DNA of 64,000 nt, taken from positions 124,001 to 188,000 of the forward strand of contig NZ_JACKVK010000003.1 in the NCBI RefSeq assembly GCF_025823185.1, read 5' to 3'. Shown here piece by piece: positions 25,983 through 35,686 of this stretch. The DNA is from Mycobacterium yunnanensis. Lineage in GTDB: Bacteria > Actinomycetota > Actinomycetes > Mycobacteriales > Mycobacteriaceae. Position numbers and translations under genes: made by a program. Every line of letters starts with the position of its first letter. The first letter of the stretch is position 1. The notes beneath the pieces are model-generated. The model did not search any database. It had not been told where the DNA came from and saw only the letters and a program-made list of their open reading frames with translations.

Positions 25983-28900
25983 TCACATGCGGTCGGAGAG
26001 TCGCCGGACCTCGGGCTGGGAGCACAGCGGCCAGACGTCATCCTGCTGATATATGCCTGGCAGCCAAGCGCTTTGGCATGACGGCAGCCCGCCGTTGCCG
26101 TAGGCCACCTCGACCGTCGGCACGCCGACGACGGCGCCCGCGGACGGGGTGACCTCGACGGTCGCCGTGAAGGGCCCGTCACCCCATTCGCTGGTGCCGA
26201 TGTAGTACGTGAACGAGTCGGTCCCGACGAATCCCGTCGCCGGGGTGTAGGCGAAGCTTCCGTCACCGTTCAGGCTCAGCGTGCCGTGCGTCGGTCCGTC
26301 GACGAGGCCGGCCCTGGCGCCCTGAGCGAGGTAGTCGTTGCCGACGACGCCCTTCGCCGCGGTCACTCTCAGCGTCGTGCCCGTCGAGACGGTGAACCGG
26401 GTTGCGCCGGGTTCGGACGGACTGCCTCCGTCGTCGGAACCGGTGACGGTGATCGTGACGCTGGCGAAGCTGACCATGCCCGCGGCGTTGGTGATCGTGT
26501 AACTGACGTAGTCGATTCCGGTGAATCCGGGCGGCGGCGTGTAGTGCAGCGTGCCGTCCTGGGCGACGCTCGCCTGACCGCGGTCGGGCGGCGTGTCGAT
26601 GGCCACGGTCAGGACGTCGTTGCTGGGATTGGAGTCGTTGGTCAGGACGTCTATGTCGACCGGGGTGTCCATCGCCGTGACGGCCGTGTCGTCGTTCGCC
26701 GTCGGCGGGATCCTCGGGGGCAGAATCGTGACGGTGACGGTGGCGGTGCTGGTGTTGCCGAAGGCGTCACTGATCTGATACGTGAACTGGTCGGTGCCGG
26801 AGAAGTCGGGCTCGGGTGTGTATTCGATGGTGCCGCCGAGGTTTCCGCCCGTCGTACCGTGAGCGGGGGTGCCGTAGTCCGACACGTACAGGTAATCTCC
26901 TTCGGGGTCGGTGTCGTTGGCAAGCACGTCGACGATGACCTGAATGCCGTTTGGAAACGTCACGGCGTCGTCGTTGGCGGTGGGTGCATGATTCTCCTCG
27001 ACCACCGTGACCATCACGTTCGCCTCGGCCTCGTTGACGCCGTCGGACACCGCATACCGAAACTCGACCGTGCCGACGAAACCGGTTGCGGGCGTGTAGG
27101 TGAACGTTCCGTCGGAGTTGGTGGTGACGGTGCCCGACGTGGGCTTGGTGACGATGCGGGCGGTCAGCGGGGCGCCCTCGGGATCGGAGTCGTTGGCTAG
27201 GAGATCCAGCGTGACGGGTACGCCGACGTAGGTCTGATATCCGTCGAAGTTCGCCTGCGGGGGAAGGTTGGGCGCCACCTTGACGGTGATGGTCACGGTG
27301 GTCGTGTTGGCCGCCATCGTGGAATCGGTTGCGGTGTAGCTGAAGACGTCCTGGCCGAGGAACCCGGCCGCAGGGGTGTAGACGAACGAGCCGTCGGACG
27401 CCATCACGACGGTGCCGTACGCGGGCTGCTGGGTGACCGCCGCGGTCATCGAGTCGCCGTCAGGGTCGAAGTCGTTGGACAGCACCCCCCACTGGGGACT
27501 CACCACGAGAGGGGTGTCCTTGGTCGCGTCGTAGTAGTCGCGGCCGACCAACGGGTCGTTGAAGTAGCGTCCCACGTTCACGGTCACGGTGGCCGTCGAG
27601 GAGCCACCCACACCGTCGGCGGCGGCGTAGGTGAACGAGTCGACGCCCACGAATCCGGCGTTGGGAGTGTAGACGAAGGTGCCGGTGCCGTCGTCGGAGA
27701 CGACGCCGGAGCGTGGCTGGTTGCCCACGGTCGCCGTCAAGGGGTTGCCCGAGAAGCCGAAGTCGTTGGCGAGCACCGTAATCGACACCGCGGTGTCGAC
27801 GGGGGTGAATACGGCATCGCCGACCACGAACGGTGGTGGGGTGTATCCGGCGTTCACCACCGTGATCGTGACGGTGGCGGTCGCCGTCTGGTTGCGCGAA
27901 TCGGCGATGGTGTAGGTGAACGAGTCCTCGCCGAGGAACCCCGGGTGCGCCGTGTAGGTGAACACGCCCGTCTCGTCCATCGTGACCGAGCCGTTGGCCG
28001 GGTCGGTGTGAGCGACGACGACGAAGCCCGCCTGAGAACCCGAGTCGTTGGACGTCGCCGACGTGGTGAAGGGCGTCCTCGACGTGGTGAAGGAGTCGTC
28101 GACGGCGGTCGGCGGCTGGTTCGGCAGCACCGCGATGCTCACCACGGTGGATGCAGACGACCCGGTGCCGACACTGATTGCCGTGTAGTCGAATTCGTCG
28201 GGCCCGACGTAACCCTGCTGCGGTTGATAGGTGAACGTTCCGTCGGACTGCATCGTGACGCTGCCGTGGCTTGGATCGGTGTGCGAATCGACGACGAGCG
28301 AATCACCCGCGGGGGCGGTGTCGTTGTCCAGCACACTGCCGCTGACCGCGGTGTCCACCAAGGTGGCGTAGATGTCGTTGGACACCGTGGTCGTCGTCGC
28401 GTCGACGCTTCGCTGAGCCTCGCGACGCGTCCAGGCCAGCAAGGTCCATGCCAACGGCGATTGGACGGGAACCGAGGGCCCGGGCGTGTCGGGCGGTGCC
28501 GGCACCACGGTGAGGGCGGTCGTCGACGGACTCGGCACTGGCGCAACGAGTTCGGATGTCGGCACGTCGGCGACCGGGGTGACGCTGCTCTGCGGGGTCT
28601 CCACGGCATGGGTGCCGGCGTCGACGGTGTCAGGCGCCACCGCTCTGGTCGAGGCCTCCCGAAGCGGGGTGGTGGTGGTGACCGACGCGGCCACCGCTGA
28701 GGAGGCTCCGGGTGACGCGGCTGGCGTCGTCGGCCGGTCGTGCTTCGGGGCTGTGCCCGATGAGGCGACCGAGGTGGAGTCGGCCGATGCGGAGCTCGAG
28801 GTGACGGGTCGTTGGCCCACCGACGTATTGGCGCCGCCGGAGGCGCTGACCACCATCTCGGGAACGGTGGAACCGGTGTCCCCATGTGGAGTCGAGGCCG

Positions 28901-29306
28901 CGCCGGATCCCGCCGTGGTCGCGGTCTCGGTGGGCGACGTCGACGTGCTGGACCCGGCCGGGGGTGAGTCAGTCGTCGCCGAGGTCGCCGCCGAAGCCGA
29001 AGCCGAAGCCGTCGAGGACGATGCACCCGACGCACCGGTCGAGCCCGCCGGTGAGTCCGTTGCGCCTTCGTCGGCGGCGGCGAGGCCGGCGCCGGTGGCA
29101 GTGGCCACCGCGACGCCGACGCCGAGGGCTACCGCAAGTGCACCCACGCGCCCGACGTGCCGCGCGAAGGCGGGTTGTCCGGACGGTGCGTTCAGGGGCG
29201 ACGGACCCTCGAGGCGGAAGGTCGGGTACACGGCCTGGGCGCGTCGACCGTCCTTGCGGTGTCGTGCACGGACCTGAGCGGCGCGACGGCTGGCTGATGA
29301 GGGCAT
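25983..29306 (-). CDS. Exported protein with eight Ig-like/cadherin-like repeats
   Basis: A 1107-residue predicted cell-surface or secreted protein. A long basic N-region (residues 1-55) precedes a hydrophobic segment [17 protein letters not shown], then a 230-residue Ala/Ser/Thr/Pro-rich linker, and then eight tandem repeats of about 90 residues, each ending in a version of GTFTYTPATGFVGTDSFTY and joined by PPTAND-type linkers (Big_9/VCBS-like tandem Ig family). These folds usually mediate adhesion or space out surface domains. The C-terminal 50 residues hold two Cys (SCQSAWLPG, WPLCSQPE) and no recognised anchor. ATG 29306 follows AGGTGG; an in-frame GTG at 29318 is the alternative. Convergent with the VOC gene. 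Confidence 0.82.
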   Translation of the reverse strand: MPSSASRRAAQVRARHRKDGRRAQAVYPTFRLEGPSPLNAPSGQPAFARHVGRVGALAVALGVGVAVATATGAGLAAADEGATDSPAGSTGASGASSSTASASASAATSATTDSPPAGSSTSTSPTETATTAGSGAASTPHGDTGSTVPEMVVSASGGANTSVGQRPVTSSSASADSTSVASSGTAPKHDRPTTPAASPGASSAVAASVTTTTPLREASTRAVAPDTVDAGTHAVETPQSSVTPVADVPTSELVAPVPSPSTTALTVVPAPPDTPGPSVPVQSPLAWTLLAWTRREAQRSVDATTTTVSNDIYATLVDTAVSGSVLDNDTAPAGDSLVVDSHTDPSHGSVTMQSDGTFTYQPQQGYVGPDEFDYTAISVGTGSSASTVVSIAVLPNQPPTAVDDSFTTSRTPFTTSATSNDSGSQAGFVVVAHTDPANGSVTMDETGVFTYTAHPGFLGEDSFTYTIADSRNQTATATVTITVVNAGYTPPPFVVGDAVFTPVDTAVSITVLANDFGFSGNPLTATVGNQPRSGVVSDDGTGTFVYTPNAGFVGVDSFTYAAADGVGGSSTATVTVNVGRYFNDPLVGRDYYDATKDTPLVVSPQWGVLSNDFDPDGDSMTAAVTQQPAYGTVVMASDGSFVYTPAAGFLGQDVFSYTATDSTMAANTTTVTITVKVAPNLPPQANFDGYQTYVGVPVTLDLLANDSDPEGAPLTARIVTKPTSGTVTTNSDGTFTYTPATGFVGTVEFRYAVSDGVNEAEANVMVTVVEENHAPTANDDAVTFPNGIQVIVDVLANDTDPEGDYLYVSDYGTPAHGTTGGNLGGTIEYTPEPDFSGTDQFTYQISDAFGNTSTATVTVTILPPRIPPTANDDTAVTAMDTPVDIDVLTNDSNPSNDVLTVAIDTPPDRGQASVAQDGTLHYTPPPGFTGIDYVSYTITNAAGMVSFASVTITVTGSDDGGSPSEPGATRFTVSTGTTLRVTAAKGVVGNDYLAQGARAGLVDGPTHGTLSLNGDGSFAYTPATGFVGTDSFTYYIGTSEWGDGPFTATVEVTPSAGAVVGVPTVEVAYGNGGLPSCQSAWLPGIYQQDDVWPLCSQPEVRRLSDRM

Positions 29307-29796
29307 GGGGGTACCCACCTCTCTACTGGCGTGATGTTGCGAGGCGCTGCAACGGGAATTCGTCAGAGTCGCGCAAGGAGCAACTTACGCCCTCGTAAAA
29401 CAATTTGCTGGCAAAACTCGCGAATTCGACGTTCGGGTCAATGAGGCTTGACCGGTGGTCGCGAAGGCGCGGTGCGGATGCTTGTCGGATTCTCCAGCTT
29501 CGCTTGGATGCCGTTCAAATCTGGCCGCAGCCAGCATGTTCGACCACCAGCCGTCGAACTGGCTAACGCGGTGGCTCCACCCAATGCGGCGACGTGCGGC
29601 CGCACCCTCGAAGATCGTGACGAAGGACGGGTTGGTTCCGCAAACTGTAATTGTGTCGTCCACTGACAATTGTCTTATTGGTGTCCGTCCATCCCGAATG
29701 TGATCTTGAATTTGCGTCGCCGAGAAAAGTGGGCCCTCCGGTCGCCAGTCGGACAGGTGCGGTTGGCGCCCGGACGTCCAACCCACAGGTATTTCG
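29307..29796. other. 490-bp intergenic region between divergent exported-protein genes
   Basis: No convincing gene: the open frames on both strands lack ribosome sites and family resemblance. It is more AT-rich than its surroundings. A perfect 10-bp palindrome GACAATTGTC lies at 29665-29674, preceded by TGTAATTGTG at about 29646, and is a possible operator for the GH27 gene. No tRNA or mobile-element trace was seen. Confidence 0.5.
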
Positions 29797-31083
29797 ATGC
29801 CTTCTCGCAGACGGCGATGTCACTATCGTCGCGTGCGACGACTGTGGGGCTTGGTGGCATGCGTCGCCGTGCTGGCCGCGTGCTCGTCGCCCAGCCCAGC
29901 GTCGCGCCCCACGCAAACCCCGCCGATGGGATGGAACTCGTGGAACTCCGGCATTCCCCTGAGTGAGCAAGCCGTCGATGACACCGTCGACGCGATGGTC
30001 GCATCGGGCATGCGCGACGCCGGTTACCGCTACGTCAACCTCGACGCCGGGTGGGCCGCGTCCACCCGTGACGCCAACGGCGATCTGCGAGCCGACCCCG
30101 TCCGGTTCCCGCACGGCATCGCGGCGGTCGCCGCGTACGCCCACCAGCGGGGCATGTTGCTGGGCATCTATCACAGCCCCTTCAACCAGGGGTGCGGTCA
30201 GGACCCGCGCATCGGCGGTGCCGGACACGAAGAAGCCGACGCGCGCATGTTCGCCAAGTGGGGCGTCGACTATCTGAAGTACGACTGGTGCCGCCTCGAC
30301 GCCGGCCACACCGATCAGGTGAAGTACTTCGCTGCGATGCGAGATGCGTTGCGGGCCAGCGGGCGTCACATCGTCTACAGCATCAACCCCAACAGTTCGG
30401 GTGACACCGACGCCGGCACCGAATACGACTGGTCACGCATCGCCGACGTCAGTCGTGACGCCATGGACCTGGTGCCGGCCTGGGGAGACCAGGAGCTGTG
30501 GGCCGAAGGGCTGGCCGGCGTCACGCAGGCGTTCGCGGCCGCCGGCCCCAGTGCGCCCCATGACGGGCCGAGGCACGTCAACGACCCGGACATGCTGGTC
30601 GTCGGCATCGGGTGGTCGCAGTTCGCCCTCGGACACCCCACGATGGCGCTCGGCTCCCAGCGACCCGATCTGACCGACGTCGAACAGCGCGCGCACTTCT
30701 CGTTGTGGGCGATGCTGGCGGCGCCGTTGCTCGCGGGCAACGACGTGCGGTCGATGGACGAGCAGACCCGAGCCATCCTGACCAATCGCGAGGTCATCGC
30801 CGTCGACCAGGATCCCTTGGTGCTGCAGGGTTTACCGCTGCTGGCCGATCCGCGGATCATCGTCAAACCTCTGGTCGACGGATCGGTGGCGGTAGCGCTG
30901 TTCAATTCCGGGGCCGAGCCGGTGGCGATTCGCACCGACGCCCATGCCGTCGGTTTGTCGGGCAGTCAGTGCTTCACGGTGCGTGACCTGTGGCAGCACT
31001 CGGAGGTCACGACCAGAGGCGACGTGGCCCAAACCGTTCCGGCGCACGGCGTCGCGATGATGCGCGTGTCGAGGTGCCGGTAG
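29797..31083 (+). CDS. GH27 alpha-galactosidase-like lipoprotein
   Basis: A 428-residue lipoprotein with lipobox LAAC at residues 26-29. The catalytic TIM barrel is typical GH27: TPPMGWNSWNSGIP, YVNLDAGWA, GMLLGIYHSP, the nucleophile Asp in DYLKYDWCRLD and the acid/base Asp in HVNDPDMLVVG; a C-terminal beta domain follows. Members release terminal alpha-galactose or alpha-N-acetylgalactosamine. A GTG at 29833 (VRRLWGLVACVAVLAAC) would still give a full lipoprotein signal and may be the real start; ATG 29797 adds a very basic dozen residues. It faces away from the Ig-repeat gene and is convergent with dapD, 3 bp apart. Confidence 0.85.
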   Translation: MPSRRRRCHYRRVRRLWGLVACVAVLAACSSPSPASRPTQTPPMGWNSWNSGIPLSEQAVDDTVDAMVASGMRDAGYRYVNLDAGWAASTRDANGDLRADPVRFPHGIAAVAAYAHQRGMLLGIYHSPFNQGCGQDPRIGGAGHEEADARMFAKWGVDYLKYDWCRLDAGHTDQVKYFAAMRDALRASGRHIVYSINPNSSGDTDAGTEYDWSRIADVSRDAMDLVPAWGDQELWAEGLAGVTQAFAAAGPSAPHDGPRHVNDPDMLVVGIGWSQFALGHPTMALGSQRPDLTDVEQRAHFSLWAMLAAPLLAGNDVRSMDEQTRAILTNREVIAVDQDPLVLQGLPLLADPRIIVKPLVDGSVAVALFNSGAEPVAIRTDAHAVGLSGSQCFTVRDLWQHSEVTTRGDVAQTVPAHGVAMMRVSRCR

Positions 31084-31086
31084 ACC

Positions 31087-32031
31087 TCAGTTGGCGTGCA
31101 GTGCGTCGTTGAGGGTGATGCCGGTGCCGTCGCGGGAGACCACTTCGACGGCCCCGGACACCGAATTGCGCCGGAACAGAAGGTTGTTGGCGCTGGAGAG
31201 ATCCTTCGCCTTCACGGTCTGACCGTCGGAGGTGGTCACCTTGGTGCCGCCGGTGACGTAGAGGCCTGCCTCGACGACGCAGTCGTCGCCCAGGGAGATC
31301 CCGAGACCGGAGTTGGCGCCCAGCAGGCAACGCTGGCCCACGGAGATGACTTCCTTGCCGCCACCGGACAGGGTGCCCATGATGGACGCGCCGCCGCCGA
31401 CGTCGGAGCCGTCGCCGACGACCACGCCCGCGGAGATGCGGCCCTCCACCATCGACGTGCCCAGCGTGCCGGCGTTGAAGTTCACGAAACCCTCGTGCAT
31501 GACCGTCGTCCCCGACGCGAGGTGGGCGCCGAGGCGCACCCGGTCGGCGTCGGCGATCCGGACGCCGGTGGGCACCACGTAGTCGACCATCCGGGGGAAC
31601 TTGTCGACGCCGTACACGGTCACCGGCCCACGCCGGCGCAGTCGAGCGCGGGTCAGCTCGAAACCGTCCACCGCGCACGGGCCGTGGTTGGTCCACACCA
31701 CGTTGGCCAGCACGCCGAAGATGCCGTCCATGTTCGCGCCGTGCGGAGCGATCAGTCGATGCGACAGCAGGTGCAGCCGCAGGTAGGCGTCGAAGGCGTC
31801 GACGGGCTTGTCCTCCAGAGAGGCGATGGTGGTGCGCACGATCACGACGTCGACGTCGCGTTCGGCGTCCCGGGTCTCCAGCTCACCGAGCTCGGCGCTC
31901 ACCTCGGCGACCGAGAGGCGAACGGTGCCGGTGTCCCCGTCGGCGTCCAGTTCGGGCTCGGGGAACCACGCGTCGAGAACCGTCCCCTCGGCCGTGATGG
32001 TTGCCACGCCCACACCTGATGCTGAAGTCAC
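31087..32031 (-). CDS. dapD: Tetrahydrodipicolinate N-succinyltransferase
   Basis: A 314-residue DapD of the long actinobacterial type (Rv1201c). It succinylates tetrahydrodipicolinate in the cytosol, the committed step of the succinylase branch to meso-DAP and lysine. The C-terminal left-handed beta-helix is clear from hexapeptide repeats ([60 protein letters not shown]), with [11 protein letters not shown] and [18 protein letters not shown] after it. GTG 32031 has TAGCCT 6 nt upstream, a leaderless start. Its promoter forms a palindrome with that of the divergent dapE; together with dapC at 16.3 kb the window encodes three consecutive pathway steps. Confidence 0.96.
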   Translation of the reverse strand: MTSASGVGVATITAEGTVLDAWFPEPELDADGDTGTVRLSVAEVSAELGELETRDAERDVDVVIVRTTIASLEDKPVDAFDAYLRLHLLSHRLIAPHGANMDGIFGVLANVVWTNHGPCAVDGFELTRARLRRRGPVTVYGVDKFPRMVDYVVPTGVRIADADRVRLGAHLASGTTVMHEGFVNFNAGTLGTSMVEGRISAGVVVGDGSDVGGGASIMGTLSGGGKEVISVGQRCLLGANSGLGISLGDDCVVEAGLYVTGGTKVTTSDGQTVKAKDLSSANNLLFRRNSVSGAVEVVSRDGTGITLNDALHAN

Positions 32032-32036
32032 GCTCA

Positions 32037-32056
32037 GAGGCTACTGGACTAGCCTC
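32037..32056. promoter_or_regulatory. Palindromic bidirectional promoter of dapD and dapE
   Basis: GAGGCTA (32037-32043) and TAGCCTC (32050-32056) are perfect inverted repeats around CTGGAC. Each arm contains an identical -10 box TAGCCT, one per strand, placed 6 nt before the dapD GTG and 8 nt before the dapE GTG. The start codons are 32 bp apart. The two genes are thus likely expressed together as leaderless mRNAs. Confidence 0.65.
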
Positions 32057-32063
32057 GAACATC

Positions 32064-33164
32064 GTGGCCCCTCCTTCGGCTCTTCGCGCACGCGGCTCAT
32101 CGCTGGACTTGCGAGCCGATCCGATCGAACTGACCGCTGCCCTGGTGGACATCCCCAGCGAATCGCGGCACGAACGGCTCATCGCCGACGAGGTCGAGGC
32201 CGCGCTGCACGCCCAGGCTTCCGGTTACGAGGTGATCCGCAACGGCGACGCCGTGCTGGCTCGCACCAACCTGGGGAAGCCGACGCGGGTGCTGCTGGCC
32301 GGTCATCTCGACACCGTCCCAGCCGCCGACAACGTGCCCAGCCGTCGCGTCGGCGACGAACTGTTCGGTTGTGGCACGTCGGACATGAAGTCCGGTGACG
32401 CGGTCTTCCTGCACCTGGCCGCCACGGTCGCCAACCCGTCGCACGACGTCACGCTGGTGATGTACGACTGCGAGGAGATCGAATCCAGCGCCAACGGACT
32501 CGGCCGCATCGAGCGCGAGCTGCCCGACTGGCTGCGGGCCGACGTCGCGATTCTCGGTGAACCCTCCGGTGGCTTCATCGAGGCCGGCTGCCAGGGCACC
32601 ATCCGCGTCGTGGTGCGGGCCTCGGGCACCAGGGCGCACTCGGCGCGATCCTGGCTGGGCGACAACGCGATTCACAAACTCGGAGCCGTGCTCGACCGGC
32701 TGTCGTCCTATGTGGCACGCAGCGTCGAGATCGACGGCTGCACGTACCGGGAGGGGTTGTCCGCGGTGCGCATCGAGGGCGGCATTGCCGGCAACGTCAT
32801 CCCCGACGCGGCGTCGGTCACGGTGAACTTCCGCTTCGCGCCCGACCGTAGCGTCGAGCAGGCCGAGGCGCACGTGCGCGAGGTGCTCGACGGTCTGGAC
32901 GTCGAGATCGAACGGACCGACGCTGCCGCCGGGGCGCTGCCCGGGTTGACCGAACCCGCCGCCGCGGCACTGGTGCGCGCGGCCGGGGGTCAGGTGCGCG
33001 CCAAGTTCGGGTGGACCGACGTCGCACGCTTCGCCGCGCTCGGCATTCCGGCAGTCAACTTCGGGCCGGGCGATCCGAACATGGCCCACCGGGTCGACGA
33101 ACGGGTGGACGTCCGCCAGATCACCGCGGCCACGGAGATGCTGCGCCAATATTTGGTTGACTGA
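32064..33164 (+). CDS. dapE: Succinyl-diaminopimelate desuccinylase
   Basis: A 366-residue M20 di-zinc amidohydrolase that hydrolyses N-succinyl-LL-DAP to LL-DAP and succinate. Metal and catalytic segments are [38 protein letters not shown] and [17 protein letters not shown]; the dimerisation-domain loop [20 protein letters not shown] and the C-terminal His in [10 protein letters not shown] are present. GTG 32064 lies 8 nt after the -10 box TAGCCT; the N-terminus is about 12 residues longer than the start I remember for Rv1202. Divergent from dapD. The next gene, an ABC-F protein, starts 111 bp downstream behind its own leader. Confidence 0.95.
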   Translation: MAPPSALRARGSSLDLRADPIELTAALVDIPSESRHERLIADEVEAALHAQASGYEVIRNGDAVLARTNLGKPTRVLLAGHLDTVPAADNVPSRRVGDELFGCGTSDMKSGDAVFLHLAATVANPSHDVTLVMYDCEEIESSANGLGRIERELPDWLRADVAILGEPSGGFIEAGCQGTIRVVVRASGTRAHSARSWLGDNAIHKLGAVLDRLSSYVARSVEIDGCTYREGLSAVRIEGGIAGNVIPDAASVTVNFRFAPDRSVEQAEAHVREVLDGLDVEIERTDAAAGALPGLTEPAAAALVRAAGGQVRAKFGWTDVARFAALGIPAVNFGPGDPNMAHRVDERVDVRQITAATEMLRQYLVD

Positions 33165-33170
33165 CGCCGA

Positions 33171-33176
33171 TACCAT
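33171..33176 (+). promoter_or_regulatory. -10 box for the ABC-F leader transcript
   Basis: TACCAT lies 7 nt before ATG 33184, just after the dapE stop. An AT-rich run (33148-33154) sits in the -35 region, which would suit a WhiB7-type activator, though a TTGACT at 33157-33162 is badly spaced for this -10. Promoter identity is therefore tentative. Confidence 0.4.
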
Positions 33177-33183
33177 GGAACTC

Positions 33184-33210
33184 ATGCTGGGTGACGACCT
33201 CTCCGGATAG
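33184..33210 (+). CDS. Eight-residue leader peptide upstream of the ABC-F gene
   Basis: ATG 33184 encodes MLGDDLSG and stops at TAG 33208-33210. It sits 7 nt after a -10 box, so it would be translated from a leaderless 5' end; an in-frame ATG at 33175 could add MEL if transcription starts further upstream. Its stop lies inside the first of three hairpins before the ABC-F start. The layout is that of drug-responsive leader peptides. Confidence 0.45.
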   Translation: MLGDDLSG

Positions 33211-33272
33211 CTCGGAGCACGTTCTTCCGTCGTCGCCTGCCCGTGCCTCGGGCACCATTGAGAAAGCTCTCA
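33201..33272 (+). promoter_or_regulatory. Attenuator-like hairpin series before the ABC-F start
   Basis: Three small stem-loops are visible: CTCCG/CGGAG (33201-33217) over the leader-peptide stop; TGCCCG/CGGGCA (33238-33254), which competes with GTGCC/GGCAC (33243-33255); and TGAGA/TCTCA (33259-33272), which buries the purine-rich ribosome site just before ATG 33276. Stalling on the leader peptide could shift this pairing and expose the start. Confidence 0.45.
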
Positions 33273-33275
33273 GCC

Positions 33276-34883
33276 ATGTCTTCCATCGTCTCGTCACGTC
33301 TGTCCTTCGGCTGGGCCGACGACACGCCGCTGTTCTCCGACCTGACCTTCACCGTCGCTGGCGGTCGCACCGGCTTGGTCGCCCCCAACGGGGCTGGCAA
33401 GAGCACTCTGCTCAAACTCGTTGCCGGAGAGCTACTTCCCACCTCCGGCGGTGTCGTCGTCGACGGCACCGTCGGGTACCTCCCGCAGACACTGCCGTTC
33501 GAGGCCCGGCGCACCGTCGCCGAGGTGCTCGGCGTCGCACCGGTCATCGCGGCGCTGGACGCGCTGGCCGCCGGTGACGCCTCCGAGGAGGTGTTCGCCA
33601 CCATCGGTGACGAGTGGGACGTCGAGGAGCGGCTGAGGGCCCAACTCGACCGCCTGGGCCTTGGGCACGTGGCGATGGATCGGCGCCTGAGCTCGCTCAG
33701 CGGTGGGGAGGTGGTGTCGGTGGGACTGGCCGGGCAACTGCTGCGACGTCCCGACGTGCTGCTGCTCGACGAGCCGACGAACAACCTCGACCTCGAGGCC
33801 CGCGAGCGGCTGTACGCCGCGCTCGACGACTTCGCCGGGACACTGGTGGTCGTCAGCCACGACCGCATCCTGCTCGACCGGATGACTCGCATCGCCGAGC
33901 TGCATCGGGGTGACATCCGGTTCTACGGCGGCGCCTTCAGCGACTACGAGGCGGCCGTCGACGCGGCGAGGCATTCCGCGGAGGCCGACGTGCGCACGGC
34001 CGAGCAGTCGTTGAAGCGCGAGCGCCGCCAGATGCAACAGGCCCGGGAGCGGGCGGCGCGGCGATCGAGCACCGCGGCGCGCAACGTCAAGGACGCCGGC
34101 CTGCCGAAGATCGTGGCTGGCAAGCTCAAACGCGACGCCCAGGAATCGGCGGCCAAGGCCGACGACGTCCACGCCAAACGCGTCGGTGACGCGCGGAGTC
34201 GGCTCGACGACGCCGAGCGCGCGGTGCGCGAGGACGACGTCATCGTCGTCGACCTGCCCGAGACCGACGTGCCGGCCGGTCGCACGCTTCTGACCGCCCG
34301 CGGTCTGCAGGTGCGGGTGGGGGACCGAAAATTGTTCGCACACAACGGAATAGACCTCGACATCCGCGGCCCGGAACGAATCGCGTTGACCGGGGCCAAC
34401 GGGACGGGCAAGTCGACGCTGCTGAGGCTGCTCGGCGGTGACCTGCTGCCCGAGCGCGGGGAGGTGCGTCGTGCCGACGAGCGGATCGCCTACCTGTCAC
34501 AACGGCTCGACGTGCTCGACCCTCGTCGCACCGTCGGCGAGAACCTCGCCGCGTACGCACCGGGGCTGACGCACACCCGGCGCATGCACTTGTTGGCGCA
34601 GTTCCTGTTTCGGAGCGAGCATGCCGACCTCCCCGTGGCGGCGCTCTCGGGTGGGGAACGGCTGCGGGCGACGCTGGCGTGCGTGCTGAACGCCGAGCCG
34701 GCTCCTCGACTGCTCCTCCTCGACGAGCCGACCAACAACCTCGACTTGGTCAGCACGGGTCAGTTGGAGACGGCGCTCAACGCGTATCGCGGAGCCTTCG
34801 TGGTGGTCAGCCATGACGAGGCCTTCCTGGCCTCGATTGGTGTTCGGCGCCGGCTGCACCTGGCGCACGGGGTGCTGTCCTAG
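33276..34883 (+). CDS. ABC-F subfamily ATPase, probable ribosome-protection protein
   Basis: A 535-residue protein with two ATP-binding cassettes and no membrane domain. Cassette 1 has [30 protein letters not shown] and [20 protein letters not shown]; cassette 2 has [32 protein letters not shown] and [20 protein letters not shown]. The linker between them (about residues 225-300) is long, charged and predicted helical, the part that reaches the peptidyl-transferase centre in antibiotic-resistance ABC-F proteins. Mycobacterial relatives belong to the WhiB7 drug-response regulon and protect against macrolides, lincosamides or related drugs; that is family knowledge. A leader peptide and hairpins precede ATG 33276. 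It ends in a CTAG shared with the convergent gene. Confidence 0.88.
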   Translation: MSSIVSSRLSFGWADDTPLFSDLTFTVAGGRTGLVAPNGAGKSTLLKLVAGELLPTSGGVVVDGTVGYLPQTLPFEARRTVAEVLGVAPVIAALDALAAGDASEEVFATIGDEWDVEERLRAQLDRLGLGHVAMDRRLSSLSGGEVVSVGLAGQLLRRPDVLLLDEPTNNLDLEARERLYAALDDFAGTLVVVSHDRILLDRMTRIAELHRGDIRFYGGAFSDYEAAVDAARHSAEADVRTAEQSLKRERRQMQQARERAARRSSTAARNVKDAGLPKIVAGKLKRDAQESAAKADDVHAKRVGDARSRLDDAERAVREDDVIVVDLPETDVPAGRTLLTARGLQVRVGDRKLFAHNGIDLDIRGPERIALTGANGTGKSTLLRLLGGDLLPERGEVRRADERIAYLSQRLDVLDPRRTVGENLAAYAPGLTHTRRMHLLAQFLFRSEHADLPVAALSGGERLRATLACVLNAEPAPRLLLLDEPTNNLDLVSTGQLETALNAYRGAFVVVSHDEAFLASIGVRRRLHLAHGVLS

Positions 34884-35686
34884 CGCGAGACCTGCTGCGG
34901 CCGTGTCTGTGCGGGCTGCGGACGTTCCGGTGCAGGCGGTGCCACGGGGGCGGGCCCGGCGTCAGCGACACGGCCGGACTGTGCGCCGTCGGCCGTGGTG
35001 GGCGGTCGGGTGTCGTCGCGATCCTCGTCGGCGCGCTTGGCGGCGTCCTCCTCGCGCGTGCGCTCGTCGGCGTCGCGGTCCTCGTCCGAGGTCGTCTCGG
35101 CCGCCTTGGCCAATTCGGCCTCCGACCCGGTAGCCGTCCCCGCCGCGCCCTGGATGCCCTGCATGATCTGCTGCGGCAGCTGGGTGAGCCCTTGGGCGAG
35201 TCCCTGCACGGTTTGTGCGATGCCCTGGGCGATTTGGCCGACTTGCTGCCCGACCTGACTGGCCATCTGGCCGGCCATCTCGCTTCCGCCGCCGCCGGCG
35301 GCTCCGGCAGCGCCCGCAGTGCCGCCGGACCCCGCCGTCCCGCCGGCCCCGCCTGGGCCTTCGGAACCCTCGAGCGTCTCGGCCGCGGCGCGGAGTTTGG
35401 CCGCGCCTTCTTGGTCGCCCTCGGTGTACAGCTGATGGGCCTTGGCGAGCAGTTCGGCGATGGTGTCGCTGGAGCCCTTGGTGGCTTGCAATGTGTTGCC
35501 CCGACTTTGGGTCACGCCGGCGAGCGCGTCGTTGACCGAGGAGGCGATGTTGCCGAAGGACCGGGCCACGTCGGCGGCCTGCGGAGCGCCCGCCCCGGTC
35601 AGCTGCGCCAGACCTTCGGCGACCTGCGAGTGGATCTCGGCCAGCGGTGTCAGGCCTGCACCGTCGAGCGTGAACTTTCCGCCCAT
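34880..35686 (-). CDS. Gly/Gln/Ala-rich protein, possible type VII secretion substrate
   Basis: A 268-residue protein of unknown function. Residues 1-110 are predicted helical ([57 protein letters not shown]) and have the look of EspC/WXG-like secretion substrates. Residues 115-145 are Gly/Ala-rich, 145-185 contain a Gln-rich [19 protein letters not shown] helix, and the tail is charged then Pro-rich. No signal peptide. ATG 35686 has GGGGA in the right place; an in-frame earlier start at 35722 lacks one. It lies in an accessory stretch with a type VII effector-like gene, which is the main reason for the suggestion. Confidence 0.6.
   Translation of the reverse strand: MGGKFTLDGAGLTPLAEIHSQVAEGLAQLTGAGAPQAADVARSFGNIASSVNDALAGVTQSRGNTLQATKGSSDTIAELLAKAHQLYTEGDQEGAAKLRAAAETLEGSEGPGGAGGTAGSGGTAGAAGAAGGGGSEMAGQMASQVGQQVGQIAQGIAQTVQGLAQGLTQLPQQIMQGIQGAAGTATGSEAELAKAAETTSDEDRDADERTREEDAAKRADEDRDDTRPPTTADGAQSGRVADAGPAPVAPPAPERPQPAQTRPQQVSR

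Noticed and set aside
29385..29786. 133-codon minus-strand frame in the 29.3-29.8 kb gap
   Set aside because: No ribosome site, no leaderless promoter and no protein-like pattern; treated as intergenic.
33157..33162. TTGACT as the -35 element of the ABC-F leader promoter
   Set aside because: Only 8 bp from the -10 box TACCAT; normal spacing is 16-18 bp.
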